Shown piece by piece: positions 1-5,105 of a stretch of DNA of 5,105 nt. Positions within the stretch are counted from its first letter, which is position 1, and every line of letters begins with the position of its first letter. A model generated the notes under the pieces. That model saw only the letters and a program-made list of their open reading frames with translations. It was not told where the DNA came from and did not search any database. The position numbers and the translations under genes are program-made. The stretch covers positions 1 to 5,105 of the forward strand of contig JAEEZP010000280.1 of the NCBI GenBank assembly GCA_016291915.1. The letters run 5' to 3'. This stretch comes from Prevotella sp. Its GTDB lineage: Bacteria; Bacteroidota; Bacteroidia; Bacteroidales; Bacteroidaceae.

Positions 1-860
1 ACCTCGTTATGACGTGTTTTACAAGGAATAGCCAGTTCTAAAGCCTGGATCTCCAAGTCTTTCATGAAGGCTTGTACACGGTCGGGGATGGTTCCAAAGT
101 AATGATCATCCATCTGCTGGTTCTTGGCAGAGTCATGTCCCATGAGTGTCCTGCCTGTCAACATCAGGTCGGGGCGTGCGGAGTATAACCCTTCGTCCAC
201 GAGGAAATATTCCTGTTCCCAACCGAGGTTGGAGATGACCTTCTTCACTTTAGGATCGAAATAACGGGCAACATGGGTGGCTGCCTCGTCAATGGCATGC
301 AGCGCACGCTTGAGCGGTGCCTTGTAATCCAAGGCTTCACCCGTATAAGAGATGAAGATCGTAGGGATACAAAGAGTATCGTCGATGATAAAGACCGGGG
401 AGGTGGGATCCCAGGCAGAATAACCACGAGCCTCGAATGTGGCGCGGATACCTCCGTTAGGGAAGGAAGAGGCGTCGGGCTCCTGTTGCATGAGCAACTT
501 TCCGGAAAACTCCTCTATCATACCTCCTTTGCCATCATGCTCGATGAAGGCATCGTGCTTCTCCGCTGTTCCTTCTGTCAGTGGCTGAAACCAGTGCGTG
601 TAATGTGTGACGCCATTCTCGTCGGCCCATTGCTTCATTCCTTTTGCCACGGCATCGGCGATGGACTCGTCCAAGGGGACGCCGTTGTCTATCACATCGA
701 TGAGTTTGTCGTACACATCACGCTGAAGATATTTGTACATCTTCGTGCGGTTGAATACATACTTTCCGAAATACTCTGAGGGACGCTCAGAGGGTGGCGT
801 AACTTCGAGGGGTTTCTTCGAGAAAGCCTCTTCTACTACCTGAAATCTTAAGTTTGCCAT
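1..860 (-). CDS. glnN: Glutamine synthetase type III, N-terminal part (cut by window edge)
   Basis: ATP-dependent ligation of ammonia to glutamate to give glutamine, in the cytoplasm; the main ammonia-capturing step in many Bacteroidota. The window holds the first 286 codons plus two bases of the next; the family is about 730 residues, so roughly 60% lies off the left edge. Translating the minus strand from ATG at 860 gives an unbroken frame with GSIII-typical segments: THYTHWFQPLTEGTAEKHD at residues 85-103, SGKLLMQQEPDASSFPNGG at 119-137, the glutamate/metal-site strand GWEQEYFLVD at 213-222, GRTLMGH at 236-242, and KTRHNE at 281-286. The start fits the family (MANLRF, then the SEYFGKYVFN segment) and is preceded by an A-rich stretch rather than a Shine-Dalgarno site, as is usual in Bacteroidota. 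It is separated from dapL by 165 bases that hold a promoter and a heptamer array, so it is probably its own transcription unit. I see no damage in the visible part. Confidence 0.95.
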   Translation of the reverse strand, partial: MANLRFQVVEEAFSKKPLEVTPPSERPSEYFGKYVFNRTKMYKYLQRDVYDKLIDVIDNGVPLDESIADAVAKGMKQWADENGVTHYTHWFQPLTEGTAEKHDAFIEHDGKGGMIEEFSGKLLMQQEPDASSFPNGGIRATFEARGYSAWDPTSPVFIIDDTLCIPTIFISYTGEALDYKAPLKRALHAIDEAATHVARYFDPKVKKVISNLGWEQEYFLVDEGLYSARPDLMLTGRTLMGHDSAKNQQMDDHYFGTIPDRVQAFMKDLEIQALELAIPCKTRHNE

Positions 861-920
861 GTTTTTATTATCTTGTCTTCGATCTTTTGTCACTAAAACC
901 TATTTGAAACTATCCGTCTG

Positions 921-928
921 CAAAGATA
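921..928 (-). promoter_or_regulatory. Bacteroidota-type -7 promoter element for glnN
   Basis: The minus strand reads TATCTTTG here, an exact match to the Bacteroidota -7 consensus TAnnTTTG. It would start a transcript near 912-917, leaving a leader of roughly 55 bases that ends A-rich (GATAATAAAAAC) just before the glnN ATG. The -33 region, about 19-21 bases upstream, falls inside the heptamer array and shows no clear TTTG, only TGG from a repeat unit. The exact start site is inferred. Confidence 0.6.
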
Positions 929-940
929 CAATAATTATTT

Positions 941-1024
941 CAATTATCCATTATCAATTGTCAATTATCCATTATCAATTATCCATTATCCATTATCAAT
1001 TATCCATTATCAATTGTCAATTAT
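941..1024. repeat. Heptanucleotide tandem array, 12 units, upstream of glnN
   Basis: Twelve seven-base units run without a single insertion or deletion. On the plus strand the unit types are A = CAATTAT, B = CCATTAT and C = CAATTGT, in the order A B C A B A B B A B C A. The first four units (941-968) and last four (997-1024) are identical 28-base blocks, so there is higher-order duplication as well. The array begins one base after the dapL stop codon (1026-1028) and ends 13 bases before the glnN -7 element, overlapping where the -33 element should be. With the leader and promoter on its left it fills the 165-base gap between dapL and glnN. I see no ordinary GC-rich terminator for dapL here. 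Confidence 0.9.
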
Positions 1025-1025
1025 T

Positions 1026-2261
1026 TCACCCCATCCACTTTCGGATGCGAGAAAGAGCTTCCTCACAGTCTTCATGACGGCCAAAGGCTGTAAGACGCAC
1101 AAACCCTTCGCCACTCGGCCCGAAACCGACTCCGGGCGTGCAAACCACCTGTGTACCGTAAAGCAACTCTTCGAAGAACTTCCAACTGGAGAGTCCACGT
1201 GGCGTTTTTACCCATAAGTAGGGGGCATTCTCACCACCGTAAACGGTGAGACCGGCTTTCGTGAGAGCCTCTCTGATCATACGTGCATTGTTCATGTAAT
1301 AGTCGATGGTGGCCTTTATCTGTTCCTTTCCTTCTGGGGTATAGATAGCTTCGGCTGCCCGTTGGGAGATATAACTGGCCCCATTGAATTTCGTACACTG
1401 TCGACGATCCCAGAAAGGTTGTAGCGGATAACGCTTACTGCCGTCGAGGGTGGTTGCTGACAACTCTTTGGGAATGACCGTGTAACCGCAGCGGATACCG
1501 GTAAATCCGGCTGTCTTACTGTAACTGTGAAACTCTATCGCACATTTGCGGGCACCCTTGATCTCATAGATAGAGTGGGGGATATGGTCATTCTGGATAT
1601 AAGCATGGTAAGCGGCATCATAGAAGATGATGGCATCGTTGCGTAAGGCGTAGTTGACCCACTTCCGCAGTTCTTCCTTCGTGATGACCATCCCTGTGGG
1701 GTTGTTGGGGTAACACAGGTAGATCATATCCACACGGTGTTCGGGCAACGAGGGCGTGAAATGATTCTCTTCGTTGCAGGAAAGATAAGTGACATTGCTC
1801 CACTTGCCGTCAGCCCCGAGGGTTCCTGCCCTGCCATTCATCACATTGGAATCGACATATACGGGATAGATAGGGTCGGTGACAGCCATCGAATTATCCC
1901 ATCTCACCAACTCACCGATATTGCCGGTGTCGCTCTTTGCCCCATCATTGATAAAGACTTCCGAGGTATCGATATGTACACCCCGTGGGAGGAAGTCGTT
2001 CTTCACGATCGCCTCTCGCAACCACAGGTAACCACGTTCCGGTCCATAACCATGGAAACGGTCGAGCGTAGCCATATCATCCACAGCCTTATGCATCGCC
2101 TCGATGACAGCCGGTGCCAGGGGTTGTGTAACATCGCCGATACCCAGACTGATCACCTGCGATTTGGGATGCGCTACCTTATAAGCGTTCACTTTCTTGG
2201 CGATATCCGCAAAGAGGTATTTATCCGACAGTTTTAAGAAATGCTCATTTATCAGTGCCAT
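1026..2261 (-). CDS. dapL: LL-diaminopimelate aminotransferase
   Basis: PLP-dependent class I/II aminotransferase that converts tetrahydrodipicolinate plus glutamate directly to LL-diaminopimelate and 2-oxoglutarate, bypassing the acylated DapD/DapC/DapE route. It acts in the cytoplasm in lysine and peptidoglycan precursor synthesis. The 411 residues match the family length of about 410. Visible motifs: the N-terminal family segment (FLKLSDKYLFADIAKKVNAY), HGYGPERGYLWLREAI near 70-85, CYPNNPTG at 183-190 with the cofactor-contacting Asn187, Asp215 and Tyr218 in YDAAYHAYI, the Schiff-base Lys249 in SYSKTAGFTGIRCGY, and the carboxylate-binding Arg389 in FVRLTAFG. The start is firm because the conserved N-terminus begins at MALINEHF. 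It follows dapF by 45 bases that are almost entirely a heptamer array, and the next enzyme's substrate is its product, so the two are very probably co-transcribed. The nearest alternative, another aminotransferase subgroup, is unlikely given the DapL-specific segments. Confidence 0.95.
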   Translation of the reverse strand: MALINEHFLKLSDKYLFADIAKKVNAYKVAHPKSQVISLGIGDVTQPLAPAVIEAMHKAVDDMATLDRFHGYGPERGYLWLREAIVKNDFLPRGVHIDTSEVFINDGAKSDTGNIGELVRWDNSMAVTDPIYPVYVDSNVMNGRAGTLGADGKWSNVTYLSCNEENHFTPSLPEHRVDMIYLCYPNNPTGMVITKEELRKWVNYALRNDAIIFYDAAYHAYIQNDHIPHSIYEIKGARKCAIEFHSYSKTAGFTGIRCGYTVIPKELSATTLDGSKRYPLQPFWDRRQCTKFNGASYISQRAAEAIYTPEGKEQIKATIDYYMNNARMIREALTKAGLTVYGGENAPYLWVKTPRGLSSWKFFEELLYGTQVVCTPGVGFGPSGEGFVRLTAFGRHEDCEEALSRIRKWMG

Positions 2262-2269
2262 TGTATATA

Positions 2270-2311
2270 CTCTAAACCTTAAACCCTAAACTCTAAACCC
2301 TAAACCCTAAA
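2270..2311. repeat. Heptanucleotide tandem array, 6 units, telomere-like, between dapF and dapL
   Basis: Six seven-base units in perfect register. In transcript (minus) direction they are TTTAGGG, TTTAGGG, TTTAGAG, TTTAGGG, TTTAAGG and TTTAGAG, resembling the plant-type telomere repeat. The first unit overlaps the end of dapF: it supplies the last two bases of the final Val codon (GTT) and the whole TAG stop codon (2307-2309). The last unit, TTTAGAG, ends eight bases before the dapL ATG, so its purine stretch AGAG sits where a ribosome binding site would be. That ribosome-binding role is inferred. Confidence 0.9.
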
Positions 2312-3122
2312 CCATTATCTCCCCATCATACACTATCGTGGCAGGCCCCGACAGATAGACATGACCGTCTTCTTTCTTCCATTCAACACAGAGTGTGCCG
2401 CCATCCATCACGATATCTGTCGTTCGTTCAGTACGGCCAGTCAGTACAGCTGCTACTGCCGTGGCGCAGGCTCCCGTGCCGCAGGCCATGGTAATACCAC
2501 TTCCCCTTTCCCATACACGTGTCCTGATTCTGTCTTTTGCTATCACCTGTGCAAACTCGATGTTACACCGTTGTGGGAAAGCCTGGTGACATTCCAGTTC
2601 TTGACCGGTCTTTTCCACTTCAATGCCGTTGATGTCATCGACAAACAGTACATAATGGGGATTACCCATCGAGATAAAGGTTCCTCCTAATGCATCACCC
2701 AAGGCAGGATTATATTGTGAAGGCACCGCGGTGTGCGGACAACCCATATCAACTGTAACGCTTTTTACCTGATGGTCTTGTATGTCTAACAAAAGGAGCT
2801 TGATGCCGGAATTCGTTTTCAAACGGATTGTTGTTTTACGGGTCAGTCCTCGTTCGTAAAGATATTTACCGATACAGCGTGATGCATTGCCACACATCAT
2901 TGCCTCTGAACCGTCTGCATTAAAGATGCGCATGCTGAAGTCGGCGTCCGGCGTTTCAGAAGAGCCGATAAGGACCAGTCCGTCACTGCCGATGCCGGTA
3001 TGAAACTTACTCCATTGTATGGCTGTGGCAATAGGGTCGGCAATGGTATATTTCGTGGTGTCCACATAGATATAGTCATTTCCTGCCCCGTGCATCTTAG
3101 TAAAACGAATCTTCTCCAACAT
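2307..3122 (-). CDS. dapF: Diaminopimelate epimerase
   Basis: Cofactor-independent epimerase that interconverts LL- and meso-diaminopimelate by a two-cysteine acid/base mechanism, the step after DapL; meso-DAP goes into peptidoglycan and to lysine through LysA. The 271 residues match the family (about 270-280). Catalytic Cys77 lies in MCGNASRC and Cys214 in ACGTGACA. Other family segments are HGAGND at 11-16, FHTGIGSDGL at 40-49, RIFNADGSEA at 65-74, MGNPHYV at 152-158, CNIEF at 186-190 and WERGSG at 204-209, so both halves of the pseudo-symmetric fold are intact. The start MLEKIRFTKMHGAGND puts the conserved Asn15 at its usual distance from the N-terminus. The stop codon lies inside a TTTAGGG-type repeat unit shared with the array before dapL. 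The gene has its own leader and probable promoter upstream, separating it from sdaA. Confidence 0.96.
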   Translation of the reverse strand: MLEKIRFTKMHGAGNDYIYVDTTKYTIADPIATAIQWSKFHTGIGSDGLVLIGSSETPDADFSMRIFNADGSEAMMCGNASRCIGKYLYERGLTRKTTIRLKTNSGIKLLLLDIQDHQVKSVTVDMGCPHTAVPSQYNPALGDALGGTFISMGNPHYVLFVDDINGIEVEKTGQELECHQAFPQRCNIEFAQVIAKDRIRTRVWERGSGITMACGTGACATAVAAVLTGRTERTTDIVMDGGTLCVEWKKEDGHVYLSGPATIVYDGEIMV

Positions 3123-3136
3123 AATCCAATGGTTTA

Positions 3137-3174
3137 CTCTTTACTGGAAACATCCGAAGTAAAGAGGATGTTTC
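3137..3174 (-). promoter_or_regulatory. dapF leader with two interleaved 9-bp inverted repeats
   Basis: In transcript direction four segments follow one another: 1 = GAAACATCC (3174-3166), 2 = CTCTTTACT (3166-3158), 3 = GGATGTTTC (3155-3147), 4 = AGTAAAGAG (3145-3137). Segment 1 is the perfect complement of 3, and 2 of 4. Segments 1 and 2 share one base, and 3 and 4 are one base apart, so a full pseudoknot is sterically unlikely and the two hairpins should exclude each other. The 2-4 hairpin ends 14 bases before the dapF start codon, within the ribosome's footprint. The complementarity is seen directly; a switching role is inferred. It is far too short for a lysine riboswitch. It could instead be a protein operator. 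Confidence 0.5.
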
Positions 3175-3181
3175 TGAAGTA

Positions 3182-3189
3182 CAAAAGTA
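3182..3189 (-). promoter_or_regulatory. Bacteroidota-type -7 promoter element for dapF-dapL
   Basis: The minus strand reads TACTTTTG, matching the -7 consensus TAnnTTTG. A start site a few bases downstream would fall at about 3173-3178, so the transcript would begin almost exactly at the first arm of the interleaved inverted repeats and have a leader of about 50 bases. The -33 region is only a weak T-rich stretch, and the match could be chance in AT-rich DNA. Confidence 0.5.
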
Positions 3190-3250
3190 AAAGATTTTAG
3201 TCAGAGCAGAAAATAAATAGCTAAGAAATTTAGAATAAAAACGACAATAA

Positions 3251-3318
3251 GTTACGAATTATCAAATTACTCCACTTTATTATATTAAATTGTAAAAGTG
3301 GAGTATGATAATCGTTAC
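3251..3318. repeat. Imperfect 68-bp inverted repeat after sdaA, possible terminator
   Basis: A perfect 11-bp inner stem (3268-3278 with 3295-3305, TACTCCACTTT against its complement) encloses a 16-base AT-rich loop. It is extended outward by a 7-bp stem (3258-3264 with 3306-3312) and then a 6-position stem with one mismatch (3251-3256 with 3313-3318), interrupted only by a 3-base bulge (3265-3267) and a 1-base bulge (3257). It sits 47 bases past the sdaA stop codon and about 60 bases upstream of the dapF -7 element. Read in transcript direction it is followed after some bases by a T-rich run (CGTTTTTATTC), which allows a terminator for sdaA, but the loop is long and the T run is not adjacent. 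An operator, an RNA-processing hairpin or a decayed miniature element are other options. No terminal direct duplication is evident. Confidence 0.6.
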
Positions 3319-3365
3319 AAAAAAACGTAAATTGAAATCTGATAATCTCAGCTTGTCAGGCTTCA

Positions 3366-4571
3366 TCAATGATGGATCACAGCCAAACCACCTTCGCCTG
3401 TTTCCTTATATAGAGAAGGTAGGTCGTGTCCTGTCTGCTTCATCACATTGACCACCCGGTCAAAGGAAACATTATGTTGCCCATCTGAGAAGGCTGCGTA
3501 GAGGTTGCTGTCCAAGGCACGTGCCGCGGCAAAGGCATTACGCTCAATACACGGAATCTGTACCATACCGCATACAGGATCACACGTCATACCGAGGTGA
3601 TGCTCCAATCCCATCTCCGCCGCATACTCTATCTGAGCAGGACTGCCGCCGAAGAGTTGACAGGCTGCGGCAGAGGCCATGGCGCAAGCAACGCCTACCT
3701 CTCCCTGACAACCTACGTCAGCACCGGCAATGCTGGCATTTGTCTTAACGATATTCCCGATGAGTCCTGCTGTTGCCAGGGCATGTAGGATGCGCGAGTC
3801 ACTGAAGTTGTGGGCGGTGGATAGGTGATAAAGTACAGCGGGCAGTACTCCAGACGAACCACAGGTGGGAGCCGTAACGATCGTTCCTCCGGAAGCATTC
3901 TCTTCACTGACCGCCAAGGCGTATGCATAGACAAGACCACGTGATTGTAGGTTTGCCTTATACCCTTGTGCTTTGACGTAATAGATAGCCGCCTTACGGG
4001 GAAGATGCAGCGGGCCGGGTAATACACCCTCATGTCCAAGTCCGCGCTCCACGGAAGCTTTCATCGTCTCCCATACCTTCATCAGGTAATCCCAGATATC
4101 ACTATCCTCACACCGTTCGACATATTCCCAGTAAGCACATCCATTGTCATAACACCATTTCATGATATCTTTGAGGGTATGAAGGTCATAGATATCCGGT
4201 GTGGCAAGGGTCTTACTGTCGTCTTCCCCTTCGGAAAGAGCACCGCCGCCAACGCTATACACCACCCATTCGTCTGTTTTCTGATTCTCTTTGTCGAATG
4301 CTATGAAGCGCATGCCGTTAGGATGAAAAGGCAGAAAGACAGAAGGTTCCCACAGAATAGTGGTAGGAGCGAAAGGCTGAAGAACATCTACGATGGCAGC
4401 ATCTGTCATGTGTCCTTTGCCTGTGGCTGCCAAACTGCCGTATAGGGTTACCTCAAAACGTGCTGCGTGAGGGTTCCTCTTCGCAAAGATACTGGAAGCT
4501 TTTTGGGGTCCCATGGTATGACTGCTCGATGGTCCCTTCCCAATCTTATATAGTTCTTTCAGTGATTTCAT
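3366..4571 (-). CDS. sdaA: L-serine ammonia-lyase (L-serine dehydratase), iron-sulfur, single chain
   Basis: Oxygen-sensitive 4Fe-4S enzyme that converts L-serine to pyruvate and ammonia in the cytoplasm. The 401-residue chain has an N-terminal beta domain (about 1-150) with the substrate-loop motif GPSSSHTMGP at 13-22, and a C-terminal alpha domain (about 165-395) with APTCGSSGVLPAV at 234-246, GCQGEVGVACAMA at 287-299, TCDPVCG at 329-335 and PCIERN at 340-345. Cys288, Cys330 and Cys341 are spaced 42 and 11 apart, the same spacing as the three cluster ligands of the Legionella enzyme, so the cluster site looks intact. The chain is shorter than the roughly 455-residue E. coli proteins and ends GLAVIHH, without the C-terminal cysteine that reaches into the active site in the Legionella enzyme. 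The start fits the family (MKSLKELYKIGKGPSSSHT). It is 61 bases downstream of rseP with only a heptamer array between, which suggests read-through from rseP. Confidence 0.95.
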   Translation of the reverse strand: MKSLKELYKIGKGPSSSHTMGPQKASSIFAKRNPHAARFEVTLYGSLAATGKGHMTDAAIVDVLQPFAPTTILWEPSVFLPFHPNGMRFIAFDKENQKTDEWVVYSVGGGALSEGEDDSKTLATPDIYDLHTLKDIMKWCYDNGCAYWEYVERCEDSDIWDYLMKVWETMKASVERGLGHEGVLPGPLHLPRKAAIYYVKAQGYKANLQSRGLVYAYALAVSEENASGGTIVTAPTCGSSGVLPAVLYHLSTAHNFSDSRILHALATAGLIGNIVKTNASIAGADVGCQGEVGVACAMASAAACQLFGGSPAQIEYAAEMGLEHHLGMTCDPVCGMVQIPCIERNAFAAARALDSNLYAAFSDGQHNVSFDRVVNVMKQTGHDLPSLYKETGEGGLAVIHH

Positions 4572-4576
4572 CCCAA

Positions 4577-4632
4577 CTCTAAACTCTTATCTCTAAACCC
4601 TAAACTCTAAACTATGAACTCTAAACTATGAA
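4577..4632. repeat. Heptanucleotide tandem array, 8 units, between rseP and sdaA
   Basis: Eight seven-base units with no indels fill all but five bases of the 61-base gap and abut the rseP stop codon (4633-4635). On the plus strand they are CTCTAAA, CTCTTAT, CTCTAAA, CCCTAAA, CTCTAAA, CTATGAA, CTCTAAA and CTATGAA. In transcript direction the array reads as TTTAGAG/TTTAGGG units alternating near the stop codon with TTCATAG, the same family as the dapF-dapL array. The rseP stop TAG falls in register with the CTA that opens the CTATGAA units. The final TTTAGAG lies five bases before the sdaA start codon. I see no separate promoter or terminator in this gap. Confidence 0.9.
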
Positions 4633-5105
4633 CTACATATACCCCAGCCACCTCAGGATATCATTGAGGTTAGCAACGATCATCAACAGGATGAGGATGG
4701 TGAATCCCACATATTCTGCCTTGATCATGAAGTTCTCACTGGGTTTGCGACCCGTGATCATCTCATAGATCAGGAAGAGTACATGACCGCCGTCTAATGC
4801 GGGGATAGGGAGAATATTCATGAAAGCAAGAATGATAGACAGGAAAGCCGTCATACGCCAGAACATCATCCAATCCCATACCGGTGGGAACAGACTGCCG
4901 ATAGCTCCGAAGCCACCCAGGCTCTTTGCTCCGTCGGCTGTAAAGACATATTTCAGGTCGTCCACATAACCGCGTAACACGCCAAGACCGTATTTGATAC
5001 CTGCCGGGAAACTTTCAAAGAAACCGTATTCCACCTTCGTAGGTTCATAATAGGTATAGATACTGGTTTGTCCTACACCCAGCAACATATCTTCTGCAAG
5101 TGTTA
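4633..5105 (-). CDS. rseP: RseP-type site-2 zinc metalloprotease (M50), C-terminal part (cut by window edge)
   Basis: Membrane-embedded zinc protease of the site-2 family, which cuts transmembrane segments of anti-sigma factors and other membrane proteins. Only the last 156 codons are visible; the open frame continues off the right edge (TLAED precedes the first visible Met at 5088, so that Met is internal and not the start). The visible part runs from the end of the PDZ-containing region through GGFGAIGSLFPPVWDW, a membrane segment at about residues 82-103, the conserved NILPIPALDGG motif (4786-4818), whose Asp is a zinc ligand in the family, then GRKPS and a last membrane segment at about 130-146. 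The HExxH zinc site would lie outside the window. The form of the motif region is typical of Bacteroidales RseP. The stop is TAG, directly followed by the heptamer array before sdaA. In relatives dxr often precedes this gene, which cannot be checked here. Confidence 0.9.
   Translation of the reverse strand, partial: TLAEDMLLGVGQTSIYTYYEPTKVEYGFFESFPAGIKYGLGVLRGYVDDLKYVFTADGAKSLGGFGAIGSLFPPVWDWMMFWRMTAFLSIILAFMNILPIPALDGGHVLFLIYEMITGRKPSENFMIKAEYVGFTILILLMIVANLNDILRWLGYM

Noticed and set aside
273..779. Plus-strand 168-codon frame opposite glnN
   Set aside because: Antisense shadow of a firmly identified glutamine synthetase; no recognisable domain.
941..1024. CRISPR array
   Set aside because: Repeats are seven bases, contiguous and without spacers, and there are no cas genes in the window.
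859..1077. Plus-strand 72-codon frame with a repetitive peptide (HYQLSII periodic)
   Set aside because: The periodic peptide is only the heptamer array read through in frame; it overlaps the glnN promoter and the dapL end, and has no plausible start context.
1737..2237. Plus-strand 166-codon frame opposite dapL
   Set aside because: Antisense shadow of the DapL coding region, with no recognisable family features.
2270..2311. True telomere or linear replicon end because of TTTAGGG-like units
   Set aside because: The array is six units, lies internally between two intact genes and overlaps the dapF stop codon; a similar array sits between rseP and sdaA.
3137..3174. H-type pseudoknot from simultaneous 1-3 and 2-4 pairing in the dapF leader
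   Set aside because: The connecting loops would be zero and one base long across nine-base-pair helices, which is sterically unrealistic; alternative hairpins are more plausible.
3123..3190. Lysine riboswitch upstream of dapF
   Set aside because: The leader is only about 50 bases, whereas the lysine riboswitch aptamer is about 170 bases with a five-helix junction.
4032..4445. Plus-strand 137-codon frame opposite sdaA
   Set aside because: Antisense shadow of the SdaA N-terminal half; the opposite strand has all family motifs.
4633..5088. Complete 151-residue protein starting at the Met at 5088
   Set aside because: The open frame continues upstream to the window edge and the content is the C-terminus of an RseP protease, so this Met is internal.

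Overview
The window looks like a chromosomal segment of a Bacteroidota species, most likely Prevotella or a close relative. The evidence is a type III glutamine synthetase, a DapL-type diaminopimelate aminotransferase next to dapF, a single-chain iron-sulfur serine dehydratase, an RseP C-terminus of the Bacteroidales style, and promoter elements matching the Bacteroidota -7 consensus TAnnTTTG. The genus is inferred from protein and promoter character only.

All five genes lie on the minus strand, so transcription runs from high to low coordinates: 'rseP (C-terminal 156 codons, 4633-5105), sdaA (3366-4571), dapF (2307-3122), dapL (1026-2261), glnN' (first 286 codons, 1-860). The four complete or partial metabolic genes form a compact theme. 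SdaA splits serine into pyruvate and ammonia. DapL and DapF carry out the last two steps to meso-diaminopimelate, the peptidoglycan cross-linker and lysine precursor. GlnN captures ammonia as glutamine. Pyruvate (substrate of DapA) and glutamate (amino donor of DapL) link these reactions, but co-regulation is inferred. Likely transcription units are rseP-sdaA, dapF-dapL (45-base gap), and glnN with its own promoter.

The non-coding DNA is the unusual part. Three of the four gaps hold exact seven-base tandem arrays: 12 units before glnN (941-1024), 6 units between dapF and dapL (2270-2311, supplying the dapF stop codon), and 8 units between rseP and sdaA (4577-4632, filling nearly the whole gap). 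Two sequence families are involved, one resembling the plant-type telomere repeat TTTAGGG and one AT-rich (ATAATTG/ATAATGG), but the period is always seven. The fourth gap (3123-3365) has no array. It holds a 68-base imperfect palindrome after sdaA, then a good -7 promoter element, then a short dapF leader made of two interleaved, mutually exclusive 9-bp inverted repeats.

I see no mobile element, CRISPR array, tRNA or rRNA gene. Nothing here amounts to a new multi-gene system. The heptamer arrays and the dapF leader are the observations most worth following.
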